DNA of 64,000 bases from Vigna angularis (GCF_016808095.1 NC_068976.1:34590371-34654370); one strand, 5' to 3'; counted from the stretch's first letter, positions 52,700 to 64,000 are shown. Numbers and translations are program-made. Notes: generated by a model from the sequence alone, not told the origin.

Positions 52700-55402
52700 G
52701 AGCGCATTAGGATGACTCCATTTAGGTGATGTTTGCATGTCCTTAGCCCTTTGGAGGTGAATTTGAAATTATTGAAGGTGATGGTCTGTCGCTGGGTTGA
52801 GCACGATGTTAGTTTTAGAATGAGTCAACAATTGGTCCCATTCACTAATTTTGATGTTTTGAAGAGCTTAGGTTTAGAAATAAGGGGTTTAGACATCCCT
52901 TTTGATCAATCAAGAGTTGGTAAGGTTGGTGAATTGTTTAATCCGAAAACCACTACTTTGAAGGAGTTGATGGACATGTTTAATGTGATTGTGCAGGATG
53001 AAAACATTGAGGTTGATGTAGTGTGTAGGTTGTATATATTAGTGTGTTTGGTTGTATTTTATTTTTCTAGGAAGTCTGTCTATGTTTCTAACATGCCTTG
53101 TGCAATGTTAGATGACTTAGAAAGTTTGTATCTATACGATTGAGCCAACGGTGTACATAAACATATTGTACATAATTTAAATAAATGTATGAAGAAAATA
53201 ATGTGAGGAGCTATCGCCCAGTCACTTAGTCTCAGTGGCAATGTGGCCGTGTTGCAGGTAACATGATTTGTAATTGTTTATGTTAATCGAATGAACTACA
53301 TTGTAAAATATGGCTCAGTATTTTTTATGATATTGTAGGTTTGGGCGTTTGATCGACATTCTTTGCACGGTCATTCTTCTCACAGGAGGTTCCCACGCAT
53401 ATTGTGATGGTTCCTGTTTAAGTCAAAGACCAAAAATATTTAATATTTAATATTTAATATTTTTTAATTATTGATGGTGTTATTTGACTAGTTTTGTTGT
53501 GTGTGATTAGTATAGGTAAATATTCATTAGTATGTAAGTAAGGAAGATCGTCAATAGCTCGCCATATGTGTTGCTTTCCACATGGATGACGAAGGGATGG
53601 TTGAAGGATCGTTGCCTAAACCATCCAGGGTTGAGGAAGCAGGCATTGAAAGCTCCAATGACAACACTTGGGAAGTAGGTGCTCAAGAGAGAATGAGGAA
53701 AAACAATAAAAAAAATCATAAGATTGAATGCCAAGATTGGAGTTATTACGAGTTAATTAAAATTTGTCAAACTCCCATCTTTAATGAAGAAGTTACATGT
53801 GGTAATGATGAAGAAGGTGGTGGTGGAGCTCATGAAACACCTGTAGGTGGAGGGGATGAAGAAATTGATGGTGGATTTGATGAAGAAGTTGTTGGGGGAG
53901 CTGTTGAAGACCCTGGAGGTGCATTTAATGAACAAGCAGGGGATGACGAACCTGTGCATGAAGATGACAAAGTTTCAGCATCTCACCATCCAAGTGTTTG
54001 TATTGAAATTGATGGTAATGGTGATGATGATGATGAAGGGGAGGTACCATTGGCGATCCCCCCTTTGAGAAGTTATGTTGGTGATCCAACTAGTACTGTG
54101 GATGTGGACGAGTTGTACTACGCAGCCAGCATAAGAGACAGACCACATAGGTAATTGATGAGAAATTTATTTGACACTAGTGAAAGGTGATAGTTTTTGA
54201 TTAAATAGTGTTGTTTTTTCAGGGTTGTACGTAAAATAATTGGTCAGACCGTTAGCATAACTTCATGTTACACTTTAGCGCCATTGGAATACGTTGATAA
54301 CATGGTAACTATTATGTGACATGAGTTTATGTTAATTGTTCATAGTTATGTTATTGATTGTACAATTTTCATTGTGTTGATGATAATTTATGATCATTCA
54401 TTATGTAGGTGGTGTTATTTGCTACTACTATTTTTATGCACTTTGAGAAAAGGTCCTACGGTGTTGTTAAGAGAATTCTATTTAGTCCATTATACGGGGT
54501 AAGTAATATTTATTTTGATAACATATATTTGATGGTACAAATTGTGTGTAAGGCATTGTGATTTAATGAATTTTAAACCGTACACAACACCACATTCTTG
54601 GTGATTATAGGAGACATCCCCATAATAGACACGTGTTTACACTACATAATTACAACTCCTACTTGCGTTTTGATTTTTTTGAACTTGGAGACATTGTCAC
54701 AACTGACTTTGTGAATTAGGTTTAAATTGTAAGGACAATGTTTGCCTTTTTTTTTGTACACGTATTGACATTTGGTTTTCTTTGTTTGTAGTTCTTTATG
54801 CCCTTTGAACATGATGATCATTGGTGGTGCTATTTAGTGAAACTTAGCACATTACAAATATTTGTCATTGACTCATTGGGCAGGGGTATCAAAGACCGGA
54901 AAAGGATTGAAAAATTTGTTGTATGTTTTCAAAATTTATGACTCCAAATAAACTTGTTATTGTCATTTAATGTGGGATTTGATTCAGTTGTTTTTATACT
55001 TGGTAATTAGTAGGCTGAAAATGTTGAAGGATTTTTTCGCATGTTGTACAATAGACCCGAAGGGAGTATTGGACCTCTGGCTGTTGAACAAGCAAATATC
55101 CCATCCCAACCAAACTTGTAAGTTGTTATAACCATTGTATGTTGTCCATAATGTATGTTGTCATAACTGATATATCTTGTGGTTGCATTCTTTCAGACAT
55201 GACTGTGGTATTATAATGTTGAAAGCAATGAAAATTTTGGATGGTGAGAAGAAGTACAATGGGAAAAGCATGCCTCAATATACGAATGTAAGTAAAATTA
55301 CGATTGTTAGAAATAGTTGATGATTGTGTTAATTTCTAAAGTGCAAAATTTTGGTTTCAGGAGGAGTTGCTTGGAATTAGAAAGAAATATGTATGGGACT
55401 GA
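52700..55402 (+). pseudogene. Ulp1-type (C48) cysteine protease gene of transposon origin
   Basis: The N-terminal exon (about 52733-53270) resembles the plant transposon Ulp1 partner domain (LVPFTNFDVLKSLGLEIRG, SLSGNVAVLQ). An acidic Gly/Glu/Asp linker follows (53582-54154). Protease exons are about 54219-54303, 54409-54499, 54792-54921, 55014-55115, 55199-55289 and 55361-55402. The catalytic triad is visible: His in EHDDHWW, Asp in VIDSLG, Cys in LHDCGI, with Gln in PSQPNL. Two in-frame stops at about 53141 and 53201 interrupt the N-terminal region, so a full-length product is doubtful; the protease exons themselves read without a stop. These proteins would remove SUMO-like tags; in plants many copies travel in Mutator-like elements (Kaonashi type). 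It lies upstream of a MULE transposase pseudogene. Confidence 0.75.
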
Positions 55403-55739
55403 ATCCTCGACAACGAGAACATTAGAAGAATGGAAGCGCTAGCGGAATATGGATTGTTATATGATTGATTTCATTTGTACATATTTTGTTTGTATGTAGA
55501 CAAAGATGGACTTTTGGCTTTGTAACAAACATTGATATTTATGTACAGATTGTTATTGCAATAAGATGTTAGCTATCATGAGTAGTTATTGTGCAATGTG
55601 ATTTGATTGACATTGTGTGTGTTTTGATGATAAAGTAACGTGCAACGTCACTTTTTTAGTACATGATTGTGTTAAGTTATTACATTGATAATTTGACGAT
55701 GCTTTTGTATTTGTTTGGTATAAATTATGTTGTGTTGAA

Positions 55740-56950
55740 GGAAAATTTAGGTAATATTTACTTCGGTAATCGTTTACAATAGTACAATAATCGCTTACGT
55801 GAGAAAAAAATGGGTTTAGAAACCAACTTAGGTGAACTCCTAAAACTTGTGCAAGCAAAAACACAATTGTAATCCATTTCAAGAGGCTCGTAAACGATTA
55901 CGTGACAAAAAACTGGGTATTGTGCAGAAAGTTGTAAAGCAGGAGGAAAGAAACAAGTTTTGGGCTCTTTTTAACTTTTTGACAAATATCCAATGATTGT
56001 TAGTAGATTTTCATGTTTAAGTGTCAGTATAGGGTGAGAGGTCATGTTTGGGCCCTCCATCATGGAGGAAAGAAACAAGTTTTGTGACATGACCAACTTA
56101 GGTTAAGTCCTGAAACTTGTGGAGGCAAAAAGACATTGGTAATCGTTAACAAGAGGTTTGTAAACGATTACACGAGAAAAAATGGGTTTTGTACAGAAAG
56201 TTGTACAGCAGGAGCCAATTGTTTTAACCTGGGTGACCATGGTCAATACTTTTAACTTTTTGACAAATATCCAATAGTTTTTAGTAGATTTTGATGTTCA
56301 AGGGTATGCAGAGGGTGAGAGGTAATGTTTGGGCACTCCATGATGGAGGAAAGAAACAATGTTGGTGAGATGACCAACTTACGTTAAGTCCTAAAACTTG
56401 TGGAGGCAAAAAGACATTGGTAATCGTTTACAAGAGGCTCGTAAACGATTACGGAGAAAAATCTAGGTTTTGTATAGAAAGTTGTAAAGTAGTAGCCAAC
56501 TATGGTAACCTGGGTGACTATGGTCAAATTCTTTTTACCTTTTGACAAATATCCAATGGTTGTTAGTAGATTTCGATGTTCAAGTGTCATTACAGGGTGG
56601 AAGGTCATGTATGGGCACTCCATCATGGAGGAAAGAAACAAGTTTTGTCAGATGACCAACTTAGGTTAAGTCCTGAAACTTGTGGAGGCAAAAACACATT
56701 GGTAATCGTTTACAGTTATCTCGTAAACAATTACGCGAGTGAAAATTGAGTTTTGTACAAAAACTTGTACTACAGGAGCCAGTTTTGGTAACCTGGGTTG
56801 CCACGGTCAATTTTTTTACTTTTTGACAAATATCCAATGGTTTTGACTACATTTTGATGTTGAAGGGTCGACAGAGGGTGGGAGGTCATGTATGGGCACT
56901 CCATCATGGAGGAAAGAAACAATTTTGAAGTCATTATATTTCTTTTTGAT
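55740..56950. repeat. 282-bp tandem array containing GTAATCGTTTAC hairpins
   Basis: Four to five units. The core GTAATCGTTTAC, a 9-10 base loop and GTAAACGATTAC recur near 55764, 55867, 56136, 56418 and 56700; the last steps are exactly 282 bases. Each full unit also carries GGTAACCTGGGTGACCATGG, TTTTTGACAAATATCCAATG and CACTCCATCATGGAGGAAAG. An inverted single copy is at 62500-62662. This is probably a subterminal or terminal repeat of the Mutator-like element. Confidence 0.85.
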
Positions 56951-57216
56951 ATTTCTTTAATGAATGACAAATGTATGTGATGCTTGAAGTTAAGAATACC
57001 ATTACATAGGAGGTTATCTAATATGGTAGATTGATTTAACTATTTATCATAAATAATTTGAAAAAGCTTGATGTAAACATTGATGTAGAAGAATTTTAAA
57101 TATCCTTAAAGCACTTGAGTATTAAAAACAATACAATATTTAAGAAGCAACACAATAATCGTTGAATGTTGCTAATGAAACTAAAAAACAGTAAAGAACC
57201 AATTCTAACTACGAGG

Positions 57217-58290
57217 TTATTCATCAAAACGGTTGTGCAAGTAATGTAGTTGTTCCTGAATGTTCCTAACTCTTGACTCTAGGGCGTCAAATCTTTTCCC
57301 CATGTCCATGTGTCGAAATCGCGTTTCGAATGCGTCAAATCTTGTACCCACGAAGGTTTGTAGTTGTTCGATGCGGTTGATGACATCATTTAGTGTTGTA
57401 GAAGAAGTGGTTTGTTGATTATCCTCGTTTTGTCCGCATTCACGCTGTTGATTGGGGGCGTTGTCTTTGGGAACCCATACTCCCTCGTCATTTTGCACAT
57501 AACCAAACGAAGCTATAACCTCAAATCTCATCCTTTGTTTCAACTTAATTTGTGTAAAAGGATCACTCTCAGTAGGGACCTGAAAGTGCTCGATGAACAT
57601 GGTAATCAAATGAGAATATGACAGCTTGGCATTGTCCCCAGTTAATCTCCATGGAATTTAAAATGGCCCACAACAACATAATATCCTCTTTCAATGCCTG
57701 ACCAATATTGGTTGCACGAGGAATTAATACTCGAGTAAGAACGTAATGAAGTATCCTAGGTTGAACCTTCATATGCCCTGCCAGTATTCTGCTCTGTATG
57801 TCAGCATTAGGTTTACACACGAGTTGCCTAGCACTTACAGAATCGTAATGGTTAGCTCCTTCATAACGAACACCAACAGATGTGAGGGAAGTGAGCAGAT
57901 GAAAAAGAGAAGTTCTTATTATGATTTTCACCGATATTCGAAATGGTCATGTTGCTGTAGAAGACTCTAACTAATTCTGGGTAGAAATGTCTTCTTAAAG
58001 ACACAAATTCCATGAGCCCACCATCGACCAATATGTCGTAGAATTGAAAATTTCTTCCTTCAAAGTAACCGTCTTGGAGATATTTGTTTTCCAAGATTTC
58101 ACTACTGAAAAAATGGTTAGCAAACTTCCCGTATTACTCCTCTAACAAGAAAAGTTCATTGCTTGTTGGTGGTGGGGATGATGTTGGACTGCCGCGACGG
58201 CAACGTCCAGCAGTAGAAGAAGATGCCCTTTGTTTCTTCGTTGCGCGATCAGCCAATCCAGATTTCTTAGGGTTTTTTGAGGGACAATAA
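57217..58290 (-). pseudogene. Putative plant transposon protein (PF20167-like) with coiled-coil end
   Basis: On the minus strand, reading blocks in order: a basic Ser-rich N-terminus (about 58290-58130), a stop near 58140, then EILENKYLQDGYFEGRNFQF and HFYPELVRVFYSNM. A frameshift near 57920 is followed by LHYVLTRVLIPRATNIGQ and DIMLLWAILNSMEINW. A second frameshift near 57620 is followed by LITMFIEHFQVPTES. The C-terminal 70 residues (RIEQLQTFVGTRFDAFETRF, RVRNIQEQLHYLHNRF) look like a coiled coil. The family is common in plant retro- and DNA transposons; its role is unknown to me. One stop and two shifts make this copy dead. Confidence 0.65.
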
Positions 58291-58885
58291 TGTTGGAAGG
58301 TTACTTGAAGAACTTCACGAGTGGGTAGTTATGAGGGGGACCAAAACTAGGGGAAGTGGGGGGAGAAAAAGAACGATCACGTGCAGACTTTTGGCAGAAA
58401 AAGTTAGGGTTTCCTTAGTGGGCATGTGCAACCTTTTTTTATATGGATGCATTATCATGTGTAATCGATTATAGTATTCCTGTAATCGATTACCAGATGT
58501 TTTTTGGCCAAATCATTCAGTACTTGTGATTGAAATGGATTATAAAAAATTTCATGTATTGATTTACACAACAATGTCAAACTAACGTACATATAGTATA
58601 GATACAAGATGGAAGTTATATACATCAAAGAAGGTTGTTATCTAAATTGTTATGTACAGTCGACAACAAAGACATAAACGCAGAAAGAGGCACTTCGGAT
58701 AGCTGTGATACTTGGTAAGGATGGGATCCAAATTCAAGGACCTCAACACTTTTTGTGACATCAGTCGTTCTTGTCTCTTGAATCAACACAACTACAATTA
58801 AAATACATTTAACCATTTTACATAATAAATGAAACACACAACCAATTTAATTACTCATAGCTTGTTGTACCAATTATGTTGAAGT

Positions 58886-60346
58886 TTATTTGGATGAAGC
58901 GTTTTTCCTTTTTCTGGTTATTTTCTCAACTATTGACTTCAACCTGTTGGTGCGTGGTCGGCCTTTTCGCTTCACAACCAAAGGGCTGCAGACAACTACA
59001 TCAGGACTTCCACTTGCAGTGTCGTGTACAATACAACTGACCGGATTGTCATACCGTAGTTCACCTCCCTCACTAATGATGTTATTTGTCATGGATGAAC
59101 TGGACCCAAACTTTTTAGCAAGGAAATGAAGTTCTTTTTCCAACTCATTAAAAGCAACTTCCGATTCACAAGCTAGCTCGGCTATTTCATAGAATTGATT
59201 GCACAACAATTGGTATCTTTGCATCTTTAGTTTATGATTGGAAGTATTATATGCCGCTCTAATAAGTGTGTGCCTTCTACAAATATTTTGCTCCACCACC
59301 GTAGAACGTATTTGGGCAACTTCTTCATAATGTGCCATAAACAACATATGTGCTTTGTATTGAGAAAGACTTCTTCAATGGCATTTGCCATTGCCCTACA
59401 TTGGTTGGTTATAATACCATGAAGGGCCTTCTTACCCATGCATCTAAGCCAAGATTTAAAATACCATACAAATGAGGAAGTGTCCTCTGATGAGAGAAAT
59501 CCACAACCAAGTAAAATAGAGTGTCCGTGATGGTTAACTCCGACAAAAGGTACAAATGGCATGTCGTACTTGTTTGTTAAGTACGTGGTGTCGAAAGACA
59601 CGACATCACCAAATTCTTCACATGTGGCTCGACTTCTTGCATCCGCCCAAAATACACTACAAATTCTATTTCCTTCATCCAATTCAATGTCATAGAAAAA
59701 CTCATTATTAATCTTTCATTGATGAAAAGTTTCGTAGGAGGGCTTGACAATCACCATCCTTATATAACGATCTTCTATGTTGGCCAATGTAGTTCCGCGC
59801 ATCTCGCTCCACGAAATCCATGTTTTACAATCCACCTACTTCGCCGACGATGCTAAGGAAACTCTTATTAATCTGAACTCCCGCATTATCGTTTACCTCC
59901 AATGTGTGTTTAGCTTGCATGCTTAATTTTCTATTGCCAGGAATTAGATTGGAGGTGTTAGGGCAAAGATCATGGTTGTGCTCTAGCACAACTATCCTTA
60001 TAAACCATTTATCATCCTTCCTTGCAATGGTTATCCCAACTGGACATTGCTTAGTTTGACTAAGAAGTGTTTTCACCTCGGGTCTGATGGAAGACACATA
60101 CTTTGCTCCCCTTGAGCAAACCAATTTCAAGTAATAGACATTGTTGTTGTCATATTTTCTAGAAGTTCTTGTATGCACAACAAATTGACATCTAATGACG
60201 TAGTTTGTGTAAAAACATTTTGCTTCATCTATTGTTTGAAAACACATATGCAAGGTTGGCTCCAACTCCAAAAAATTGTCATAATGGTCACTAAGATTGG
60301 AATTAGACTTAGCGAGTTCAACCACATTACTTGTAATGTTAGCCAT
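58886..60346 (-). pseudogene. FAR1-type MULE transposase (broken, internally deleted)
   Basis: The minus-strand ATG at 60346 opens a FAR1 DNA-binding domain (FYTNYVIRCQFVVHTRTSRK, CPVGITIARKDDKWFIRIV, LEHNHDL). After GEVGGL there is a stop at 59825-59827. The protein continues (DFVERDARNYIGQHRRSLYK), with a 1-base shift near 59712. The MULE transposase core follows (VFWADARSRATCEEFGDVVS, FDTTYLTNKYDMPFVPFVGV, NHHGHSILLGCGFLSSED, ITNQCRAMANAIEEVF, LWHIMKKLP). It then jumps directly to the C-terminal RRHTLIRAAYN segment with another shift near 59290. Several hundred residues usual at that point are missing. The C-terminal frame ends at 58886. It cut and joined transposon ends, or is related to FHY3/FAR1 light regulators; the decay favours a transposon copy. 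Confidence 0.88.
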
Positions 60347-60399
60347 CAGTAGAACCTATACCTAACCTGATGATAATGGAATGAAAAAATAAAATGTGA

Positions 60400-61300
60400 T
60401 GATTCATGTACTAAAAGTAATACTTTTTACTAATGATAAACATTCTTTATGAGTTAATACTTCATACGAAAATGGGTATCAACATATAGCACAATGTTAA
60501 CAAAAGCTTTATTCTAAAAAACATTAACAGAAATCAAAAATGAAAAATTGTATTCATCAATAATAGAAATCAACATATATCGTGGTCAATATTAAAATGA
60601 TGAACAACATCAATATTAAAATAATGATAAACATTCTTTATGAGTTAGTGCGCCCTTAAATGAAGCTTGATTGTTCCTCACCAACTTCCTCTGAAGGATT
60701 TACTTCGCCCTTAAATGAAGGTTGTCGTCCTCACCAAACTGCACAATAGGATTCTTGAACGTGTGTTTAATGAAGAGGGATGTTGGAAGCCGGACAATTG
60801 ACGTTGAAGTTTGAAAGATGAAGTTTGCTTGGACGAAAGAGCCTCACTAAGAGGAAAACAAGCTACGTTCACTGCATTGGATAAGGAAGCATGCATTAAA
60901 TTTGCTAACAAAAAAGTTTTTTCTCTTGCATTCCCTACATTTAATGAAAGTCACTTTTCATTCCCCACATTTAATGCAACTTTACTCAAGCAAGATAAAA
61001 AATATTCTCTTTCATGAGATTGTGGCAAAAAGTAACTCGAACGTTAATCAACCAAGCTTTGCTCATTAATTCAAAGATAAAATAGGTAAAGTAATAATAT
61101 TAAATTATATTAGTTTACGTTAAAATTAAAATCCAATTACTTGGTCCAGAAGTCTTTATATAACGCACACACTCATCGTTTTGTAATCAAGTTCTTCACT
61201 ATATTTGTAAGTCATTTCAAATTTTTTGAATTGTTCTGAAGTAGTTTTATCTTCACATAAATTGTTGTAGTGACGTTAACCTGAAATTCAAATTCTTGCA
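60400..61300. other. Intergenic stretch upstream of the OB-fold gene
   Basis: AT-rich; short frames on both strands near 60711-61017 without recognisable motifs. A TATATAACG motif at about 61157-61165 lies 155 bases upstream of the OB-fold gene ATG and could be its TATA box. Confidence 0.35.
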
Positions 61301-61318
61301 GATTCTTAAAGGATAATT

Positions 61319-62238
61319 ATGGATGCATGGGAAGGCCTTGCTTTTGATGATGACGTCCTTGAATCATTTTTGAAAAAATGCGATGCTTCATCATCACTTC
61401 TACCTGGTTCGACAGGTAATGTTCAAGCGGCTTTCCTCAATAGGACAAAAACAGAAGAACCAAAATCGACTCAAGAATTTGCTCGTGAGGTTGCTCAAGC
61501 AACACATGAACAACAAATGCATGGAAATGGGAAAAAATGTTCATTCAATACCATGGTAGGATATTTGTTACAATCATTAAAATGTAAATGTTAAGTGAGA
61601 CAATATGATTTCTTCTTCACATGTCATTGACAATTGCAGATCTCGTCATTGATGGAAAATTCGAGAACGTGAATCCCCTTAATGATGCAAAATCATTACA
61701 GATCTTGCCATTTGTTGCTTGCATTGTCAAAGAGTGTAAGCCCAATGGTTTGGGAGACATGCAATTGACTATCAAGGTATCATTTGTTCTAAACTACAAC
61801 ATTTGTTGTTTATGTAAACTAATGGATGATTACATGTGACTAGGACCCAACAACAACAATGAAGGCTTCCTTACACAAGAAAGTTCTTGAAGATCCTCAA
61901 TTTGGACAAAATATCGGAGTTGGCTCCGTTTTTTACTCAATCTTGTAAACCATCCATTGACTACTTAAATTAAATTAAGTTTTATTTACCTTTGATTCTG
62001 AATTTCATATTAATTACGTATGTTCATTTAGGTACATTCCTTTAGGGCACTTGGAAGAATCCACTACCTAAATATCGTGCATCGCAACGTAGTCAAGGTT
62101 TTTCCAACTGAAATTTGTCCTCCCACAAACGACCTGGTAAAGGAAACCCCAAAACCTGTTATTCGACTACCTCTCTGGGCAGAAAACAATGTGGATGTCA
62201 TCCTCCGCAAATTCGTTCCTCCATCTCACGAACCATGA
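61319..62238 (+). CDS. OB-fold protein resembling the homologous-recombination OB-fold (HROB) family
   Basis: Four exons read without a stop: 61319-61583 (donor AAAAT/GTAAAT; alternative placement possible), 61640-61776, 61844-61944, 62046-62238. The product would be about 231 residues. Residues 1-88 are polar, starting MDAWEGLAFDDDVLESFL. The middle matches the OB-fold signature of HROB-type proteins: LPFVACIVKECKPNGLGDMQ, then DPTTTMKASLHKKVLEDPQF, GVGSVFYSIL and ALGRIHYLNIVHRNVVKVF. The end is Pro-rich. HROB in animals binds and activates the MCM8-MCM9 helicase in recombination. Whether this short version does so is unknown. It lies between the 282-bp array and its inverted copy, so it may be transposon cargo. 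The identification is by motif wording only. Confidence 0.6.
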
Positions 62239-62499
62239 TCATCCAAAGAACCACAGAAGAAATAGTTTTATTTTGAAATTATTTAATAAGTATTTCGTAA
62301 TGCAGGTTAAATTATGACTTCTACGGATGACTATAATATTAGTTTATGACCACCACTAAAACCATTTGTCGGATTACTATAATATTAATATCCTAGACTT
62401 CATGATGTTGTTAAGGTTCACTTAATTTAATATTTAAAAATGTGATGTTATGCTATAATTGTAATGATCTTGTTCACCGTACTACAAATTGAATTCAAT

Positions 62500-62662
62500 G
62501 TTTGAGATTCTTTTTTGCCATACATTGTTTGTTTCCTCCATGATAGGTTGCCCAAAATGTAGTGAAAACCATTGGATATTTGTCAAAAAGTTAAAAGTAT
62601 TGACCATGGTCACCCAGGTTACCACAGTTGACTCCTGCTTTACAACTTTTTGTACAAAATCC
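62500..62662 (-). repeat. Inverted copy of the 282-bp array unit
   Basis: Read on the minus strand this follows 56745-56920 closely (TTTTGTACAAAAAGTTGTA, GGTAACCTGGGTGACCATGG, TTTTTGACAAATATCCAATG, CATGGAGGAAA). It is cut off at 62662 by a TG-starting sequence, and together with 55740-56950 it encloses the transposase, the PF20167-like gene and the OB-fold gene. Confidence 0.8.
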
Positions 62663-63240
62663 TGTTATGAAAATGATGAAGATGAAGTTTTGATGATGTT
62701 CAAATCAAGTCAAGAGAAATCAAGATTCAAGATGTTATGAAGACTTGTATTGCAATGGAAAGCTTTTGTAATAATTGTAGTTCAGTGTCTAGGACTTAGA
62801 TTTTTAGTGGTTTTGATTCCATGTACTTTCATATTATATAATTGATGTCCAGAGTCAAAATTGTACTGTTTTAATCGATTAAAACTAGTATTAATCGATT
62901 AAACATAGTAAAAGCTGAAAACTCAAACTTTCTCCGATTTAATAGATTAAAATACCTTTCAATCGATTAAAATACCTTTTAATCGATTAAAGGTGACCGT
63001 TGGAGTTTTCTAGCCGTTAAAACTAGTCGTTGTACTCGTTTTAATCGATTAACAATAATATTATTCGATTAAAAGCGTTAAATGGCTGGAAACGAAGAAC
63101 AAAAGAGTATTTGCTTGAGTCTATAAATAGACTCTCATTTTCCATCAACAACAACTCTTCCCTTGTGCTCTAGAACTCAGAAACTCTTAAGAAGTGTGTG
63201 TTCTTGTTCGGCTTGTGAAACTCGTGTCTGTGGAGCTGGT
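62663..63240 (+). repeat. LTR-like sequence with TTTTAATCGATTAAA repeats
   Basis: Starts TGTTATGAAAATG, truncating the inverted repeat to its left. It contains about eight ATCGATTAA palindromes (62875-63075) and a TATA box (CTATAAATAGAC, 63121-63132) before a CT-rich leader. Organisation fits U3 then R of a legume LTR, but no second copy, primer site or end was found. Confidence 0.4.
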
Positions 63241-63335
63241 GAAGTGCTGCTGGTAATTACTGAAGGGCAAAGGTTGTCGGTAATTACCAAAGGGCAAAGG
63301 CCTTCGGTAATTATCGAAGGTAAAAATAGGGCAAA
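63240..63335. repeat. Fragment with CACTA-type subterminal repeats
   Basis: Three units of GGTAATTAC(T/C)(G/A)AAGGGCAAAGG-like sequence, the inverse of the 27-bp repeats at 36430-36735. A stray piece of a related CACTA end, 26 kb from the complete element; no TIR or TSD found here. Confidence 0.6.
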
Positions 63336-63552
63336 GGTAGATGCTCTAGTTTCATTCCACTAGTTTAGATTATGAAATTTTTCATGACATCAAATCAAAC
63401 TAACCACTGATATTTCTACTGGAGAAGGATAGTTGAAAAGAAGATATCAAATGATATTGCATAATATGTTTGTAGTCTTTTACATAAGATACTTGTTGCC
63501 AAAACAAAGCTAAAACTATAGGAGGCTAATACAAGCCTATTACAAATCAAAA

Positions 63553-63656
63553 TTACACAAAAGAAACAAAATCTCGGTCTTGTTGTTCAATTGGTTCCTG
63601 ATTGCTCTTAATTGTAACTTGTTGCACAAGTTTTTCAATTCTCATCAATCCCAAAT
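63553..63656 (-). CDS. Possible terminal exon of an unrecognised gene
   Basis: On the minus strand a good acceptor (TTTGTGCAG) is followed by an open frame of 34 residues, LGLMRIEKLVQQVTIKSNQE and so on, ending at a TAA at 63553. The hydrophilic, helix-like composition is plausible coding sequence, but it is short; the upstream exons would lie beyond the right edge. Confidence 0.3.
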
Positions 63657-64000
63657 CTGCACAAATATTCACACCAGATTCAACAATTCACATAATCCAA
63701 CAAATTGCATAACAAAAACAGTTTAAACAAGCACTCCCTTAATTTTCTTATAGAATTTTTCTTTTCCATGTTAACATGTTAGTGAACATCTGTTGTATCA
63801 AATTTGTAAAGGATAAAAACAACACAAACTCCATTGGAGACCATTAATTGCAGAAGGCAGCAAAACATATATGATATTTGCTACACTTAATCAAACTTTT
63901 CAAACTTAATTAGCATTTAGCCAGTACCCATTATACTGATTTTGAGAAATAAATAGCACCAATGATGTCTCTCTTGCACAATATTATACTTAAACATGTT

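Overview
The window looks like nuclear DNA of a legume, probably a phaseoloid bean such as Vigna or Phaseolus. That placement is an inference: it rests on recall of the repeat families (LTRs with a GC-rich CCGCTCAGCG-type array) and on overall gene style, not on a search. There is one clearly intact housekeeping gene. Most of the rest is transposon sequence, much of it nested and datable from target-site duplications (TSDs) visible in the sequence.

Layout. 1-7247: Ty3/gypsy element A on the minus strand (tRNA-Asp type primer site, gag and protease). A second member of the family, B (1587-4770), is inserted in its gag with a GAGCT TSD. A itself sits in a Ty1/copia pol gene (7248-8298). 9750-10262: palindromic CACTA-like terminus. 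10620-11905 and 11960-14590: a candidate Pack-MULE, then a large inverted duplication of an unrecognised gene exon enclosing an LRR fragment. 15581-23924: complete mitochondrial serine hydroxymethyltransferase gene, minus strand, 15 coding exons, 511 codons. 24825-36854: a complete 12.0-kb CACTA (En/Spm) transposon with matching termini and TTA TSD. It carries decayed TNPD and TNPA genes and a captured first exon of a SEPALLATA-like MADS-box gene. 39204-40523: solo LTR of the A/B family (TSD CATAC). 40560-42560: decayed transposon genes, including a Myb/SANT gene and a PIF/Harbinger nuclease. 43827-44400: a complete TRIM element (TSD GAATA). 45236-46474: a complete Pack-MULE-like element (9-bp TSD). 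47889-51989: a non-coding LTR element with two tandem arrays, a nested insertion and a duplicated flank. 52700-62662: a Mutator-like gene cluster with a Ulp1-type protease, a plant-transposon-protein gene, a FAR1/MULE transposase pseudogene and an apparently intact OB-fold gene resembling the homologous-recombination OB-fold (HROB) family. Part of it is bounded by inverted copies of a 282-bp repeat. The right end holds LTR-like and CACTA-like fragments and a possible terminal exon.

How it works together: only the SHMT gene has an obvious host function (glycine-to-serine conversion in mitochondria, part of photorespiration). The transposase genes mostly carry stops or frameshifts. The possible exceptions are the C-terminal protease exons of the Ulp1 gene and the OB-fold gene, which read cleanly and are the best candidates for an unusual transposon-borne function. 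Exon boundaries were placed by eye from splice signals and reading frame; no database comparison was possible.
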